The position numbers were made by a program, and so were the translations under genes. DNA of 64,000 nucleotides, from positions 91,884,501 through 91,948,500 of the forward strand of contig CM073885.1 in NCBI GenBank assembly GCA_037176705.1. The letters run 5' to 3'. Shown here one piece after another: positions 21,541 to 33,083 of this stretch. Source of the DNA: Molossus alvarezi (taxonomy: Eukaryota; Chordata; Mammalia; Chiroptera; Molossidae). Under the pieces are notes generated by a model, which saw only the letters and a program-made list of their open reading frames with translations, ran no database searches and was not told where the DNA came from. Positions within the stretch are counted from its first letter, which is position 1, and each line of letters opens with the position of its first letter.

Positions 21541-22925
21541 CATTTTATTTATTTTCATTGAATTTATTGGAGTGGCATTGGTTAATGAAATTATACAGGT
21601 TTCGGATGTACAGTTCTACAATACATCATCTGTATATTGTATTGTGTATTTGCAAATCAAGTCTCCTTCCATCACCATTTATCCTCCCTTTCCCTTCTTC
21701 TACCTCCCTTTACCCCCTTCCTCTGGTAATCACCATATTATTGTGTGTGTCCATGAGTCTTTTTTTTTTTTTCTTTGATTAATCTCTTCACCCTTCTCAT
21801 ATAGTCCGAAATCTCCTGCCCTCTGACAGCTGTCAATATGTTCTCTGTATCCATGAGCCTGTCTCCATTTATTTTTTATTATATTTTGTTCCTTGGATTC
21901 CACATCTATATGTAATCATATGGTACTTGTCTTTCTCTGCCTGCTTATTTCACTTAGCATAACACTCTGCAGGTCCATCCATGCTCTCACAAAAGGTAAA
22001 ATTTCCTTCTTTTTTAAATTTTTATTTTTTTATTCATTTTTACAGCTGAGTAGTATTCCCTTGTGTAAATGTACTGCAGCTTTTTTGTCCACTCACCTAC
22101 TGATAGGCATTTGGGTTGCTTCCAAGTCTTGGCTATTATAAATGATGCTGCCATGAACATAGGATGCATATATCCTTTTCAATAAGTGTTTCGGTTTTCT
22201 CAGTATATATTCCCAAAAGTGGAATCTCTGGTTCATAAGGCAGTTCCATTTTTAATTTTCTGAGGTAACTCCATACTGCTTTCCACGGTGGCTGCACCAA
22301 TCTGCATTCCCAACCACAGTGCACAATGGTTCCCTTTTCTCCACATCCTTACCAACATTTATTGTTTGTTGATTTATTGATGATAGCCTTTCTGGCAGGT
22401 ACAAGGTGATATCTCATTGTGATTTTAATTTACATTTCTCTGATGATTAGTGAGGTTGAGCAACTATTCATATGTCTATTGATCATCTGTATGTCCTCTT
22501 TGGAGAAGTATCTAGGTCTGTTGCCCATTTCTTAATTGTTTTTGTTTTTTTTTGGTGTGTTGTCTTCTTATTTTGTTGATGGTTTCCTTTGCCGTGCAAA
22601 AACTTTTTAGTTTGATGTAGTCCCATTTGTTTAGGTCTTTCTTTTGTTTCTTTTGCTTAAGGACATTGAGTTTATTCTTGTGTATGGTGTAAGAAGGTGG
22701 TCTAGTTTCATTTTCTTTTTGCATATATATGTCCAATTTTCCCAATGCCATTTATTGAAGAGACTATCTTTACCCCATTATATGTTTTTGCCTCTTTTAT
22801 CAAATAAATATTAATTGACTATAGAGGTGTGGGTTTATTTTTGGGCTCTCTCTTTTGTTCCATTGATCTATATGTCTGTTTTTATGAAGTACCATGCTGT
22901 TTTGATTACTATGGCCTTGAAGCTA
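21541..22925 (-). mobile_element. Older L1: 3' UTR and ORF2 C-terminal region
   Basis: The plus-strand 'ttgaatttattggagtggcattg' near 21558 and the C-rich block at 21660-21720 are the 3' UTR of an older L1 subfamily than the one at 57 kb. Minus-strand frames at 22136-22324 (LPYEPEIPLLGIY) and 22512-22751 ([21 protein letters not shown]) are ORF2 C-terminal. It is 5'-truncated near 22925 and begins only about 45 bp after the AFG1L-like donor site. Confidence 0.9.
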
Positions 22926-22929
22926 TGAT

Positions 22930-24000
22930 GAATTTTATGTAGGAGAATAGAGAAGCAGAAAATTATGTTGACATTTTCAGTTTAATGAAAACCTTTTTTC
23001 TTTTCTTTTTTTTTGGTTTAGCTTGAATAAACTGAATAAATGTTGAAGTTCTGGAATAAAAAAATAACACAAGTTTAAATAGAATTTATATAATTTTAGA
23101 TGGTTTTCCTTATAACTATCAAAATTACATTAATGTTAATAGTTTCTTACTTCCTAGGAGCGGGGGCTAGGTCTATATGACCCACTCACACTTTATAGAC
23201 ATTTAAGTTTACTTAAATGATTTGGGTATTATGGAAAGCATTTTAATTATGATGAAAGTAATACGGAGATTTGATGGATTTACTGTATTTGAATATATCG
23301 GCAAAATTTCCATAATATGAAGAAAAATGAGGGAGAACAGGAAAGTTTAAACTAATATATGGATATTTTTATTCAGCACTTATTGAACAATCTGATTAAT
23401 TATGAAAGTCTCCACTTAATTTTTGCAGAATGCAGAACCTAAAGGAAAAAAGTCTTCAATTTTTAAAAATAGTCACTGCTTAGAATACATTTGCTATATT
23501 TTATTTTAAAATACTATTGGTCCTTACTACTAAATGTTAATTATCTAAAACTACTTTTCAGATATTAAAAATGTCAAAAAATCAGGAAACTATTTTACCA
23601 AGATGTGTGTCTATTAAACATATTGTAGTTAATTTATAAGTATAAATGGTTTTTTGTGTTTTTTTTCTCTTGGATTTTTGAGCACCTGTTTGATACCAGG
23701 TACAGCACAAGCATTGAGGAGGGAGCAGAGTAAACATGAGTAGGAAGTACAGACACAGTGGTGAAGGTCGTGGTGCACTGGACCAGTTTCTCTGACTTTA
23801 CAGTGGCCCCTTGGGAGCACCTCCTCAGAAAGGCATTGACATCCTGCTGTGTTAAAATTGGTAGTAGTGGACATATAGGTGAAAATGAGCCAACGTTACA
23901 GTAGAAAATTTCTTTTCTCTTTTCTTTCTTATTTTTCTTCTTCTCAGAGGAGGCAGGAGCCAGTTTTGAATGTTTTCTGGGTGACCGCTGGGGAAAGAAA
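22930..24000. other. Mostly unique sequence; possible L2-like trace at 23676-23870
   Basis: No gene is seen. 'tttttgagcacctgtttgataccaggtacagcacaagcattgagg' near 23676 resembles the 'gagcacctactatgtgccagg' motif of L2-class repeats. The minus-strand frames at 23629-24017 overlap this and show no domain. Confidence 0.4.
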
Positions 24001-24002
24001 AG

Positions 24003-24190
24003 GTCTGGGCTCTGCAATCAGATATAGCCGATCAGCCCTTTTCATAGTGTGAAACGTAGACCATTTACTTAACCTCACTCAGACTGTTTTCTCATCTGTA
24101 AAGTGCAATTTGTATCATCAGTAATATCATGTTTGTTGTGAGGCTTGAATGTATTGACTGTAAAGTGCTTAGTGTGGCTTGGTTCATAAA
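24003..24190 (+). repeat. MIR SINE relic
   Basis: The MIR motifs appear in order: 'ctgggctctgcaatcagat', 'tttacttaacctcactcaga', 'ttttctcatctgtaaagtgc', 'gttgtgaggcttgaatg' and 'tgtaaagtgcttagtgtgg'. It is an ancient mammalian core-SINE on the plus strand. Confidence 0.85.
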
Positions 24191-25954
24191 AAAATATATT
24201 TTTTTTGTTTTTTGTTTTTGGTCACACCTTCCCTTCACAACATCCAAATGCATGTTATAATACAACACAGTTATACTAAGGTAGGCTGAATAGGTAAGTA
24301 TTATTGAAGTAGCTTACCACAGTTATGTAGAAAGTATTAAGTTAATGTAGAGAAGGGGATGCTTAATTCTACCACGAAAGCTGAGAAGAGCACAGAGAAG
24401 AGGTAAAGTATGGATGGGATTGTGATAGACATGCCAGAGTTTACAAAGCAAGGAAAGTGAACAGGGTGAGGAGAATACTGGGCAATGGGAAAAGCATGTG
24501 CATGCACAAATGTAATACAGGAATATATTTTCTAAAATGGACAATTCCCTCAGAAGTACATGCTTGGGCTTGATTCTAGTATACTCTGGACAACATGAGG
24601 ATCTTGTGAGGAAGGTTGCTGACAGTGAATATTATCTCCCACATAATTTTGCATGAAACATGATAGTGTTTAGTTTTCTTACTGCTCCACAATTTCCAGA
24701 ATTAAGAGAATGAAAGATTTCCCATTGGACACTGACCACGGGCCTCATATGTACAATTACACACCAAAACACTAAATAAATTAGGTCTTTAAATCAATTT
24801 ATAAACATTAACTAAGCCACTAATTTATGTGTCAGACTAACTAGTTAATCATTCACATTAACTTTTATAATTAGGAACTTTGAAAAAAAAAAGAAATACA
24901 TAGTCATTTAAATTCAAAAGCCAATAAATTTCAAACTTGTATTTAGCAAATACAACCTATTCCTAAATCGAGTATTTTATTAACTAGAGCTGAGAGAATA
25001 ATATTGTTTAAATATTATGTTTATTGCATTTTTATATATAATCATTATTTAAAATATTTACAAATTTTGAGGTTACAATGTTATTTTATGCTGGTAATAA
25101 TAAAATTATAATACATAATGCAATTGTTAGGCATTGTTTAGAAAACCCTGGTACATTCTGTTCAGTTGTTCCAAACTATTCTTCCATATTTATTAATTTA
25201 AAAAATAATAACAAGGGAAAATTTTGCCCTATTAAATAAGAGGAAGTGGAAAATATTTAAATAAATACTAGCAAACAATCAACCACATGTTTTTAATGCT
25301 TGAAGTCTTGCTAAGGTATCCCTGGGACAATCTTCCTTTGGACTATTCACTCCCAAGAAAATAGTACTCAGTTATGAAATATTTGTTTTCTAGTACTAAA
25401 ATATTGGAAGCACTTAAAATACTAGAGTAGTACTTAAAGTACTAGAAGGTATTTAAAGATTATAGGCCATAGATATAAAGCAATTTGATTATAATGTAGC
25501 CTTTTGCATTTATACAGATGCAATGGGTTCAAGTGTTTGTGGGGGATGGGTTTTCAAGCTACATACTGGGAAAGGTTTGGTGGTTTATTTCTACTGTGGA
25601 ACTCCAGTCCCTGAAGAGCTGGTCGTGGTTGGTGTGCTCAATTCTTGCTTATTCTGAACATGTTTAGGCTCCCTGGTCCCTTGTCTCCTGACTCCTCTCA
25701 GTAAAAACAAAGTCTTTACCCAACTGGTCCTTTGAGAAGATGATTAGTTATCCTCCCAGGACACTAGACCAATAGGGCATGTTTGAGACCCATTACATAT
25801 GTACTTGGATACAGGGTAAAAAGTGCCACCTCCCTTCTGGTTGGCTCCCACCTCTTCACCCCTGTTCTAAGCTGCAGCTCGCTCTCTTTGCAGGGGTGAG
25901 AAACTGAAGCCCTTAATTCCTCTCTCTTCTTTGGGAAGCCTGTTGTTTTTTTCC
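24191..25954. other. AT-rich unique sequence, no gene seen
   Basis: No exon or clear repeat is seen. A palindrome lies at 25428-25444. A GC-richer patch at 25540-25950 carries a CCAAT box near 25770 and a weak TATA-like stretch near 25815, not enough to call an LTR or promoter. Confidence 0.45.
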
Positions 25955-25966
25955 CTGCAGGGTGTT

Positions 25967-26221
25967 GTTTTGTTTTGTTTTGTTTTGTTTAATCCTCACC
26001 CGAGGATATTTTTCCATTTATCTTCAGGTAGAGAGAGAAGGGGACCCAGGGAGAGAGAGAAACATCATCGTGCGAGGGACACATCGACTGGCTGTCTCCC
26101 TCATGACCCCAACCAGGGCCAGGGATGAACTGCAACCGAGGTACGTGCCCTTGACCAGAATCCAACCTGAGACTCTTTGGTGTGCAGGCCATACTCTACG
26201 ACTGAGCCAAACCCGCCAGGG
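25967..26221 (-). mobile_element. Ves SINE (type B)
   Basis: Minus-strand copy with a (TTTTG)n tail, the TCCTCACCCGAGGA hairpin block, a type B body and a head ending in CCAAACCCGCCAGGGC. The TSD CTGCAGGGTGTT is at 25955-25966 and 26222-26233. The 93-codon plus-strand frame through it is spurious. Confidence 0.93.
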
Positions 26222-26233
26222 CTGCAGGGTGTT

Positions 26234-26984
26234 CTTTTATTGACAGATTTCTCAATGAAGCGACACCTACCTATGGGACAATAATATAATCCAGCCCAAG
26301 TTCTAGAATCAGAATCAGTTTTCCATCAAATCAAGAGATTTGGATAACATATGAGCCATAAATATAGACTCCGTAAGCGAAGGGATTTGCATTGATGTAA
26401 ATAAGGGAACCGATGAGAGAATCAGCGATATATAGCCAAAAACATTTTCTTAGTCATTTTAATTTTACATACCAAATTGACATCGTGAAAACTTTGCAAA
26501 GTAAAATCAAGTATATCCCAAAACTAAGCTAAGACAATAGAAGTCATTTGTCAAAATCAAACACTTTGAGAAAGTTATGAAAAAAGTACTCCTCTAGTTC
26601 TGACCCTCAGGACCTGTCATTACTATGAGAGGCTGTAAAAAGGGTAAGGGAGAAAGGTATTGAAGGAGCAGAGGTTGATAAGGTAGAAGTCTCCTCAGCT
26701 GTTATAAAAGTAAATCTTCCTGAAGCAGAGCTGACTGGAGAAAGAAAGATTTACTGCAGGCCGTCTCTGTCTCTGCTGCTGTAACCGGTGCTATTAACTA
26801 TGTGTTGTGAAAGCAGCCACCGGGGAAGATGGGAGACATTATTTTTTAGATTGATTCTGGAATTCTCAGGGCTCTTGTTCTACATTCTTGAGAAAGTTTC
26901 ATGGAAAGAGCTGACAGCTTTAGACTTAGCTTTAGTGATTCCATCATTGAGGCCTTAAGGTGAGGTGGTCTTTGGTTCCAGGTG
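26234..26984. other. Unique sequence, no gene seen
   Basis: No coding or repeat signal was recognised. Confidence 0.5.
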
Positions 26985-27190
26985 CATGCAAGTTTGAATG
27001 CCAGCTCCACTAATTACATTAGTTGGGTGTTCTTGGAGAGGTGGCATTACATAAAAAAAGTTTAATTTTATTATTGAGAAAATAATACATATGATGATCT
27101 TAATAATAATAGTAGCAAATACTCATTGTGAGGATTAGCATATATCAATCCAAAGACCTCAGTACAGTGAGCCTTTAACAGGTCTTATTC
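26985..27190 (+). repeat. MIR SINE relic
   Basis: Diverged MIR order: 'tttgaatgccagctccac', 'gttgggtgttcttggagag', 'ttaataataatagtagcaaa', 'attgtgaggattagc' and 'cagtacagtgagcctttaac'. An A-rich patch interrupts the middle. Confidence 0.7.
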
Positions 27191-27394
27191 ACTGATTATG
27201 CACCAAGAAGCAGAAACTTCAATAGAAACAGAAACTTAGTTTTGATCAAGGAAAGAGAGATTGGAGGAGGAAGATGAGAGCAAGTTGGAAACAACAAAAA
27301 GAAACAGAATAAGCTTATTCATACAATTAGACTATTTCGGATTGCAGTAGTGGGTCAGTCTCTGAGTAAAAGGACCGGAAGTCAAGTTCCAGAT

Positions 27395-27480
27395 TCTGGG
27401 CTGTGCCCTTCACATGCCTCATCTCATTTAACTCACACAGTAATCCTGTGAGGGAAAGATTACTTTCTAATTTAATTACT
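27395..27480 (-). repeat. MIR-like relic, reverse orientation
   Basis: 'cctcatctcatttaactcacacagtaatcctgtgaggg' is the reverse complement of the distal MIR motif (CCTCACAACAACCCTGTGAGG class). It is short and diverged. Confidence 0.6.
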
Positions 27481-27540
27481 AAGGAAAAAACAAACCCAGG
27501 GATGTTCAGGAACTAAACATCCTTTAGAAACAGAGATGAG

Positions 27541-27795
27541 CCCTGACCGATTTGGCTCAGCGATTAGAGCATCGGCCTGCGGTCCAGAGAGACCCGGGTT
27601 GGGTTCCAGGTAAGGGCATGTACTTCGGTTGCAGTTTGTACCCGGCCCTGGTTGGGCCCTGTGGGAGGCAGCCACTCGCTGTGTCCCTTTCACATTGATG
27701 TTTCTCTTTCTCTCTTCCTCTCTCTCCCTCCCATTCTATCTGAACAAAAAAATGAAAGAATGTCCTCAGGTGAGGATAAAAAAAAGAAAGAAAAA
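27541..27795 (+). mobile_element. Ves SINE (type B) with TSD
   Basis: Full plus-strand type B copy: CCCTGACCGATTTGGCTCAG head, GTCCAGAGAGACCCGGGTT, GCAGTTTGTACCCGGCCC and the GTCCTCAGGTGAGGATAAAA end. The TSD GAAACAGAGATGAG is at 27527-27540 and 27796-27809. Confidence 0.95.
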
Positions 27796-28119
27796 GAAAC
27801 AGAGATGAGATGGATTTTAACTAGTTTGCTGATATCCTTTTCCATCTTTTATGATAATAATTTAGGTCAAGGCCAAGTGGTGGTAAGTGTGTTAGCTCTT
27901 CTTGATATTTTTAAGTTCATTGAATTTTTATTAAACTCAGAGACTTTAATATCAGTACAAATGGATACTTCATTTACAGATTGTGCATTGCAATGACTAT
28001 GTGACCACCCAGAATCTCCCATGTTCTGGCTATGCCGAATATTAGTCTAAGAGCCTAAAAGTCCTCAGTCTGCCATAGCATTCTACAGTGAATCGGTCAT
28101 TTTCCCAATCATTGATCAT

Positions 28120-29050
28120 TTATTTTGAGATTTTTATCTTTTACTTTTATTAATAAACTTATCACATTATCAAGAGTATACACCATCAACATGATTTCTG
28201 TCCGGTGATACTGACTGTGATCACCTGGCTGAAATACGTTGTAGGTCTCTCCAGTGTCAAGTTACTCCTATACTGTACTCTGTTCTTTTCCTCGGAAGAA
28301 TGTCCCTATGAGCACTACGCTTTTAAGGGAGGGAACTCATGTTTTCCCTCCATCAGGGCGGGGTTTCGACACAACTAATTTGGTGTTCTTTGCACAGGAG
28401 ATGTGTCTTAATTTACTCATTTATTTGTATCAGTGCAGGCTTGTGGATATTTATATTTTAATCCAAGACTACTTTCTTTATTTAGTGTTCACATTGCTCC
28501 AGTTTAGGCCATCAGGAGCTCTTCCAGTTGGTTCTTGTGTCCCTTTGGCACACTTCCAATCATTTTGTGTGCGTGAATGTTAAAGCGCCTTCTTAACTTC
28601 GAGCACACTCATCTTTTTTATCCCCTGCAAAGCCTTAGACTGAGCCATTTCTTCAAAGTCCCTGAATCCCTTCATATATATGGTGTGCATATAAAACATG
28701 TATATGCACTGTGTGTTAGAAACCAAGGTCTGGTGCTAGATGTGCTTTTTGCTAGTGTTTGTTTCTTTCAGGCCCTTTAATGAAATAGAACAAAGAAATG
28801 TGTGTGTGCGTATTAACCCATGCCTATACACAAATCTGTAAGTATTTCTCTATGTAACCATCTGTATCTATATTGTTAAACAAGAGTTCTTACTGGTGTC
28901 TACAATTCTAATCCATTACCACATGGATCATTCTAATGTCTTCCCCTTGCTCATCTGTAAATTTCTACTCCAACAGTGAGAAGTATAGCTCCTGCTATTT
29001 GCTGTACGTTGGCCTAATTATTCAAGTCTAGTATACATGGGCAGCAGTAT
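28120..29050 (-). repeat. L1M-type 3' UTR relic
   Basis: 'tttatttgtatcagtgcaggcttgtggatat', 'cattgctccagtttaggccatcaggagctcttccagttgg', 'gaaaccaaggtctggtgctag' and 'ccattaccacatggatcattctaat' match, in order, a non-coding 3' UTR of old mammalian L1 elements as I remember it (minus orientation). The 109-codon frame here is incidental. Confidence 0.7.
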
Positions 29051-29130
29051 CAGAATTGTTCACTATATTCATGTGGGAAAATATTTTATTTACTAAAGGA
29101 TAGGACTTGTGCAGTTCTTTGTGCCTTTAG

Positions 29131-29350
29131 GTTTTTTGTTTTTTTTCCCCTTAATTGGTTTTTTAGAGAGAGGAAGGGAGAGAGAGAGAGAGAGAGACAT
29201 CAATGAGAGAGAACATCGATGGGCTGCCTTCTGCATGCACCCCACTGGGGATTGGGCCCACAACCTAGGCATGTGTCCTGACTGGGAATCAAACCAGTGA
29301 CCTTTTGGTGCATGGGTCAACACTCAACCTCTGAGCCACACCAACCAGAC
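29131..29350 (-). mobile_element. Ves SINE (type A) with TSD
   Basis: Minus-strand type A copy. The TSD TGTGCCTTTAG is at 29120-29130 and 29351-29361. A second SINE follows immediately. Confidence 0.93.
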
Positions 29351-29361
29351 TGTGCCTTTAG

Positions 29362-29411
29362 TTTTTTTTTTTTATCCTCACCCGAGGACATTTTTTCTTT
29401 TCTGTTCAGAT

Positions 29412-29450
<39 letters not shown>

Positions 29451-29571
29451 TCGACGTGGAAGGGACACATGGAGGGGCCGCCACCCACACAACCCAACCA
29501 GGGCTGGGGACAAACTGCAACTGAGGCACGCGCCCTTAGCGGGAACCGAACCCGGGTCTCTCTGGACCGCA
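29362..29571 (-). mobile_element. Ves SINE (type B), 5'-truncated
   Basis: T-run, TCCTCACCCGAGGA block, (AG)n at about 29412-29446 and a type B body, but the element stops after GGTCTCTCTGGACCGCAG. About 40 bp of the tRNA-like head (including the A box) are missing. It abuts the preceding Ves. Frames of up to 86 codons through it are spurious. Confidence 0.9.
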
Positions 29572-30522
29572 GGTTAGTTTTATGGACTCCATTCACATTC
29601 CAACTTAATTAGGTCAGCACCTTCTTCCTCCACCCTTCAGTGAGGTTGTTTTATACATTTGTAAGTTAGATTCTCTTTTCATAGTCTACATTCTTTCTTG
29701 GGATTCCTGACCAGCTAAATATTCATTTTAAATTTGATACATCAAGATTCACTCTTTGTGTTGTAAAATTTTATAGTTTTGACAAACACATAATGCCATA
29801 TATCCAGCATTACAGTATCTTAAACAATAGATTTATTGCCCTCAAAATGCCCTGTACTTCACCTATTCATCCCTCCCTTTTCTCTCAAACTCTAGCACCC
29901 CTTATCTTTTCTCTATTTCTAAGTTTTGCCTTTTCTAAAATGCTATCGAATTGGAATCACAAAGTATGTAGCTTTTTCACATTGGCTTCTTTCATGTAGC
30001 AGTATGAGCCGTATTCACTTAAGGTTTCTCCAGGTCTTTTTGTGGGTTCATTTCTCTGAATTGATTAATATACAGTTGCATAGATGTATACAGTTTGTTT
30101 ATACTCTTACATATTAAAGGACGTCTTGGTTGTTTCCTGTTTTGAGTAATTATAAATAAAGCTGCTATACACATTCTTGAGTAAGTATTTGTGTGGATAT
30201 AAACTTTCAATGCAATTAGGTAAATTGGGAATGATAAATTATATGGTAAGACAGTTTAGCTTTCTAACAGCTATCAAATGGTCATCAAAGTGCATCTCCT
30301 GCATCAACGAATTGCAATTCCTTCTGCTCTGCATCCTCTCCAGCATTTGGTATTGTCAGGTTTTTGAATTTTTGTAACTTTAATAGGTGTGTAGTGGTAT
30401 CTCATTGTTTTAAGTTGCATTTTCTAATTACAAAAAAATGTTGAGCATCTTTTCATATGCTTATATAACAACTGTATATATTTTTTGTTGAGGTGTCTGT
30501 TCAGATCTTTTGCCCATTTTTA

Positions 30523-32643
30523 TTTATTTATTTATTTTTTTAAAATCTTTATTGTTGAATGTAAAATGTATTACAGATGTTCCACATTTTACCCCCATTG
30601 ACCCCCTCCTCCTCACTCCCGCCCCCCTCCTGCCTTTTCCCACACTATTGTCTGTGTCCATTGGTTATGCATATAAGTTCTTTGGTTTATTTCTTCCCAC
30701 CCCCCCAACCCCTTTCCCTTTGAGGTTTGTCAGTCTAGCAATGAATTTCTACTTCTTAATCTCTTCACCTTTTTCACCCATTCCCCCAACCCCCCTCCCA
30801 TCTGGCAACCAACAAAATGTTCTCTGTATCTATGAGAATGTTTCTTTACTACCTGTTTATTTTGTTTGTAGATTCCATTGTTGATAGATATGTATTCATT
30901 GCCATTTTGTTTGTTCATATATTTTAACTTTTTCTTCAAAAAGACCCTTCATCATTTCATATAATAACGGTTTGGTGGTGATGAACTCCTTTAACGTTTT
31001 CTTGTCTGGGAAACTCTTTATATGGCCATCGATTCAAAATGATAGCTTTGCAGGATAGAGTAATCTTGGTTGTAGGTTCTTGCTTTTCATCACTCTGAAT
31101 ATTTCTTGCCACTCCCTTCTGGCCTGCAAAGTTTCTTTTGAGAAATCAGCTGACAGCCTTATGGGAACTCCCTTGTAGGTAACTAGCTGCCTTTGTCTTG
31201 CTGCTTTTAAGATTCTCTCTTTGTCTTGAACCTTTTGCATTTTGATGATGACGTGTCTTGGTGTGGGCCTCTTGGGGTTCATCTTGTTTGGGACTCTCTT
31301 GCTTCCTGGACTTGTATATCTGTTTCCTTCACCAAGTTAGGAAAGTTTTCTGCCATTATTGTTTCAAACAGGATTTCGATTTCTTGTTCTCTCTCTTCTC
31401 CTTCTGGCACCCCCAAGATGCGAATGTTGGCATGCTTGAAGTTGTCCCAGAGGCTCCTTACACTCTCATTTTTTTGGATTCTTTTTTCTTTTTGCTGTTC
31501 TGATTGGGTGTTTTTTGCTTCCTTATATTTCCAAATCGATGGTTTGCTTCTTGGCTTTACCTACTCTACTATTGAATTTGTGTAAATTCTTCTTTATTTC
31601 AGTTAGTGCCTCCTTCGTTTCTGACTGGTCCTTTTTTATGCCCTTGAGGCCCTCCCTAAGTTCACTGAGGTTCTCACTAAGTTCATTGAGCATCCTTATA
31701 AGCAGTATTTTGAACTCAGCATCTGTTAGGTTGCTTATCTCTATTTTGCCTAGTTCTTTTCTTGGGGTTTTGTTCTGTTCTTTCATTTAGGACCTGTTTC
31801 TTTGTCTCCTCATTTTGGCTGCCTCCCTGTGTTTGTTTCAGTGTATTACTTAGCGAGAGGTATGGGGCTCGCTGAGACCAGATGCTGCTTGTTTGAAAGA
31901 ATTTAGGATAAACCTGAAGCAGGATCCAAGACAGGCCAATCCTATGGTTAAGCAACTGGCAACAGCTTGGGTGGGCCTGAAAGTTGGGTGGGGCGGGGCT
32001 ACTAGTGTGAGCGAGGTTGCTGGAGTCCCAGATATGGCGGCTGTCTGCGGACCCAGGGAAGGGCTCACCAAAGGAACAAAGGCTTCTGACAGCACATTTG
32101 TCCCGGAGAAAGGCCCCTCTCCAGCCCTCGCTCCAGTGCCAAACAACTCAGTTCTTCCCTGTATGTCTCTGGCGCCCCTCGAGCTGCCTCCCCTCCGAGC
32201 TTAGAGGGAGAGAGTCCGATAAGTCCGTGCGCGGGCCCTTTAGGGAGCTGCCTGGGGCTCCAGCCGCTTCAGCTTCCCTGAGCCTCAGTTCCCGCTGGTT
32301 TTTCCAGCCACAAGTTATGGGGATTCTCTTCCTGGCACTAGAACCCTGAGTGGGGCACCTGGTGTGGTACGGGGATCCCTCAGTCCTCAGGAAGGACCTT
32401 CCCAGCCGTGGTGTCCTCCTGATTTTTTTCCACCACACGTGGGTGTGGGACCAGCCTGTCCGCCTCCGCCCCTCCTACCAGTCTGGATGTGGCTGCTGCT
32501 TTAATTCCGTAGTTGTAGGACTTCCATTCGGCTTGATTTCAGGCAGTTTTGAATGATGCTTGTTCTGTAGTTTAGTTGTAACTTTGATGTGGTTGTGGGA
32601 GGACGCGATACCGCGTTTACCTACCCGCCATCTTGACCGGAAG
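30523..32643 (-). mobile_element. HAL1-like element: L1 5' UTR + ORF1 + 3' UTR, no ORF2
   Basis: The flanks carry TCTTTTGCCCATTTTTA at 30506-30522 and the same with one extra T at 32644-32661, so this 2,121-bp unit inserted whole. On the minus strand it starts with CTTCCGGTCAAGATGGCGGG, including a CAAGATGGCGG YY1-type site as in L1 promoters. A GC- and CpG-rich 5' UTR (32643 to about 31814), a broken ORF1, and a 3' UTR with AATAAAG and an A-rich tail follow. After ORF1 the L1 ORF2 start is visible (ATG at 30905, then ATGAATACATATCTATC), but within about 28 nt it jumps to the normal L1 3' end ('aatggaatctacaaac'). Loss of ORF2 with retention of both ends is the HAL1 (half-L1) architecture, which relies on L1 machinery in trans. 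Confidence 0.85.
30925..31813 (-). pseudogene. ORF1 of the HAL1-like element (RNA-binding chaperone), inactivated
   Basis: L1 ORF1p is a trimeric coiled-coil RNA-binding protein that coats L1 RNA. The start ATG at 31813-31811 gives MRRQRNRS and then TAA. The same frame resumes at 31786 with MKEQNKTPRKELGKIE... and a heptad-rich region (SELREGLKGIKKDQSETKEA). The RRM/CTD part lies in another frame at 31034-31282, containing HVIIKMQKVQDKERILKAAR, SADFSKETLQARREWQEIF and LQPRLLYPAKLSF, the conserved L1 ORF1 C-terminal signatures. At least one stop and one frameshift break it. Confidence 0.85.
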
Positions 32644-32869
32644 TCTTTTTGCCCATTTTTAAATGGGGTTCTTTTTTTCCTTATTGTTTATTTAAAAAGG
32701 TCTTTATATGTTTGGATGCCAGTTCTTTATCAGATGTGTCTTCCAAAGATTTTTCAACAATGTCTTTCATAGAACAGAAGTATTTAATTTTGCAATATTC
32801 AACTTACCAATTTTTTAATGTAATGTGCCTTTGGCTTTGTGATTTTTATTTATTTATGAAAAAATATTT

Positions 32870-33083
32870 TGATTTATTTTTTTTAATTTTTAGAGAGAGA
32901 GGAAGGGATAAGAAGAAAGAGATAGAAACATCTATGGGAGAGAAACATCGATTGGCTGCCTCCTGCATGCCCGCTTTGGGGATTGAGCCTGCTACCTGGG
33001 AATGTGCCCTGACTGGGAATCCAACTGCACACCACTGATGCATGGGGTGACACTCTACCAACTGAGCCACATTGATTGGCCTT
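32870..33083 (-). mobile_element. Ves SINE (type A)
   Basis: Minus-strand type A copy in the right half of the old L1. The flanks CTTTGGCTTTGTG and CTTGGTTTGTATT suggest an imperfect TSD. Confidence 0.88.

Noticed and set aside
25740..25950. Possible LTR or gene promoter (CCAAT near 25770, TATA-like stretch near 25815)
   Set aside because: No TG...CA ends, paired LTR, primer site or polyadenylation layout was found, and the TATA match is poor.
27541..27795. tRNA genes at this and the other SINE heads
   Set aside because: A and B boxes are present, but each is followed by the Ves body and A tail with TSDs and does not give a tRNA cloverleaf; they are SINEs.
31893..32349. Overlapping 96-110-codon frames on both strands
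   Set aside because: They come from the GC-rich 5' UTR of the HAL1-like element, where stop codons are rare.
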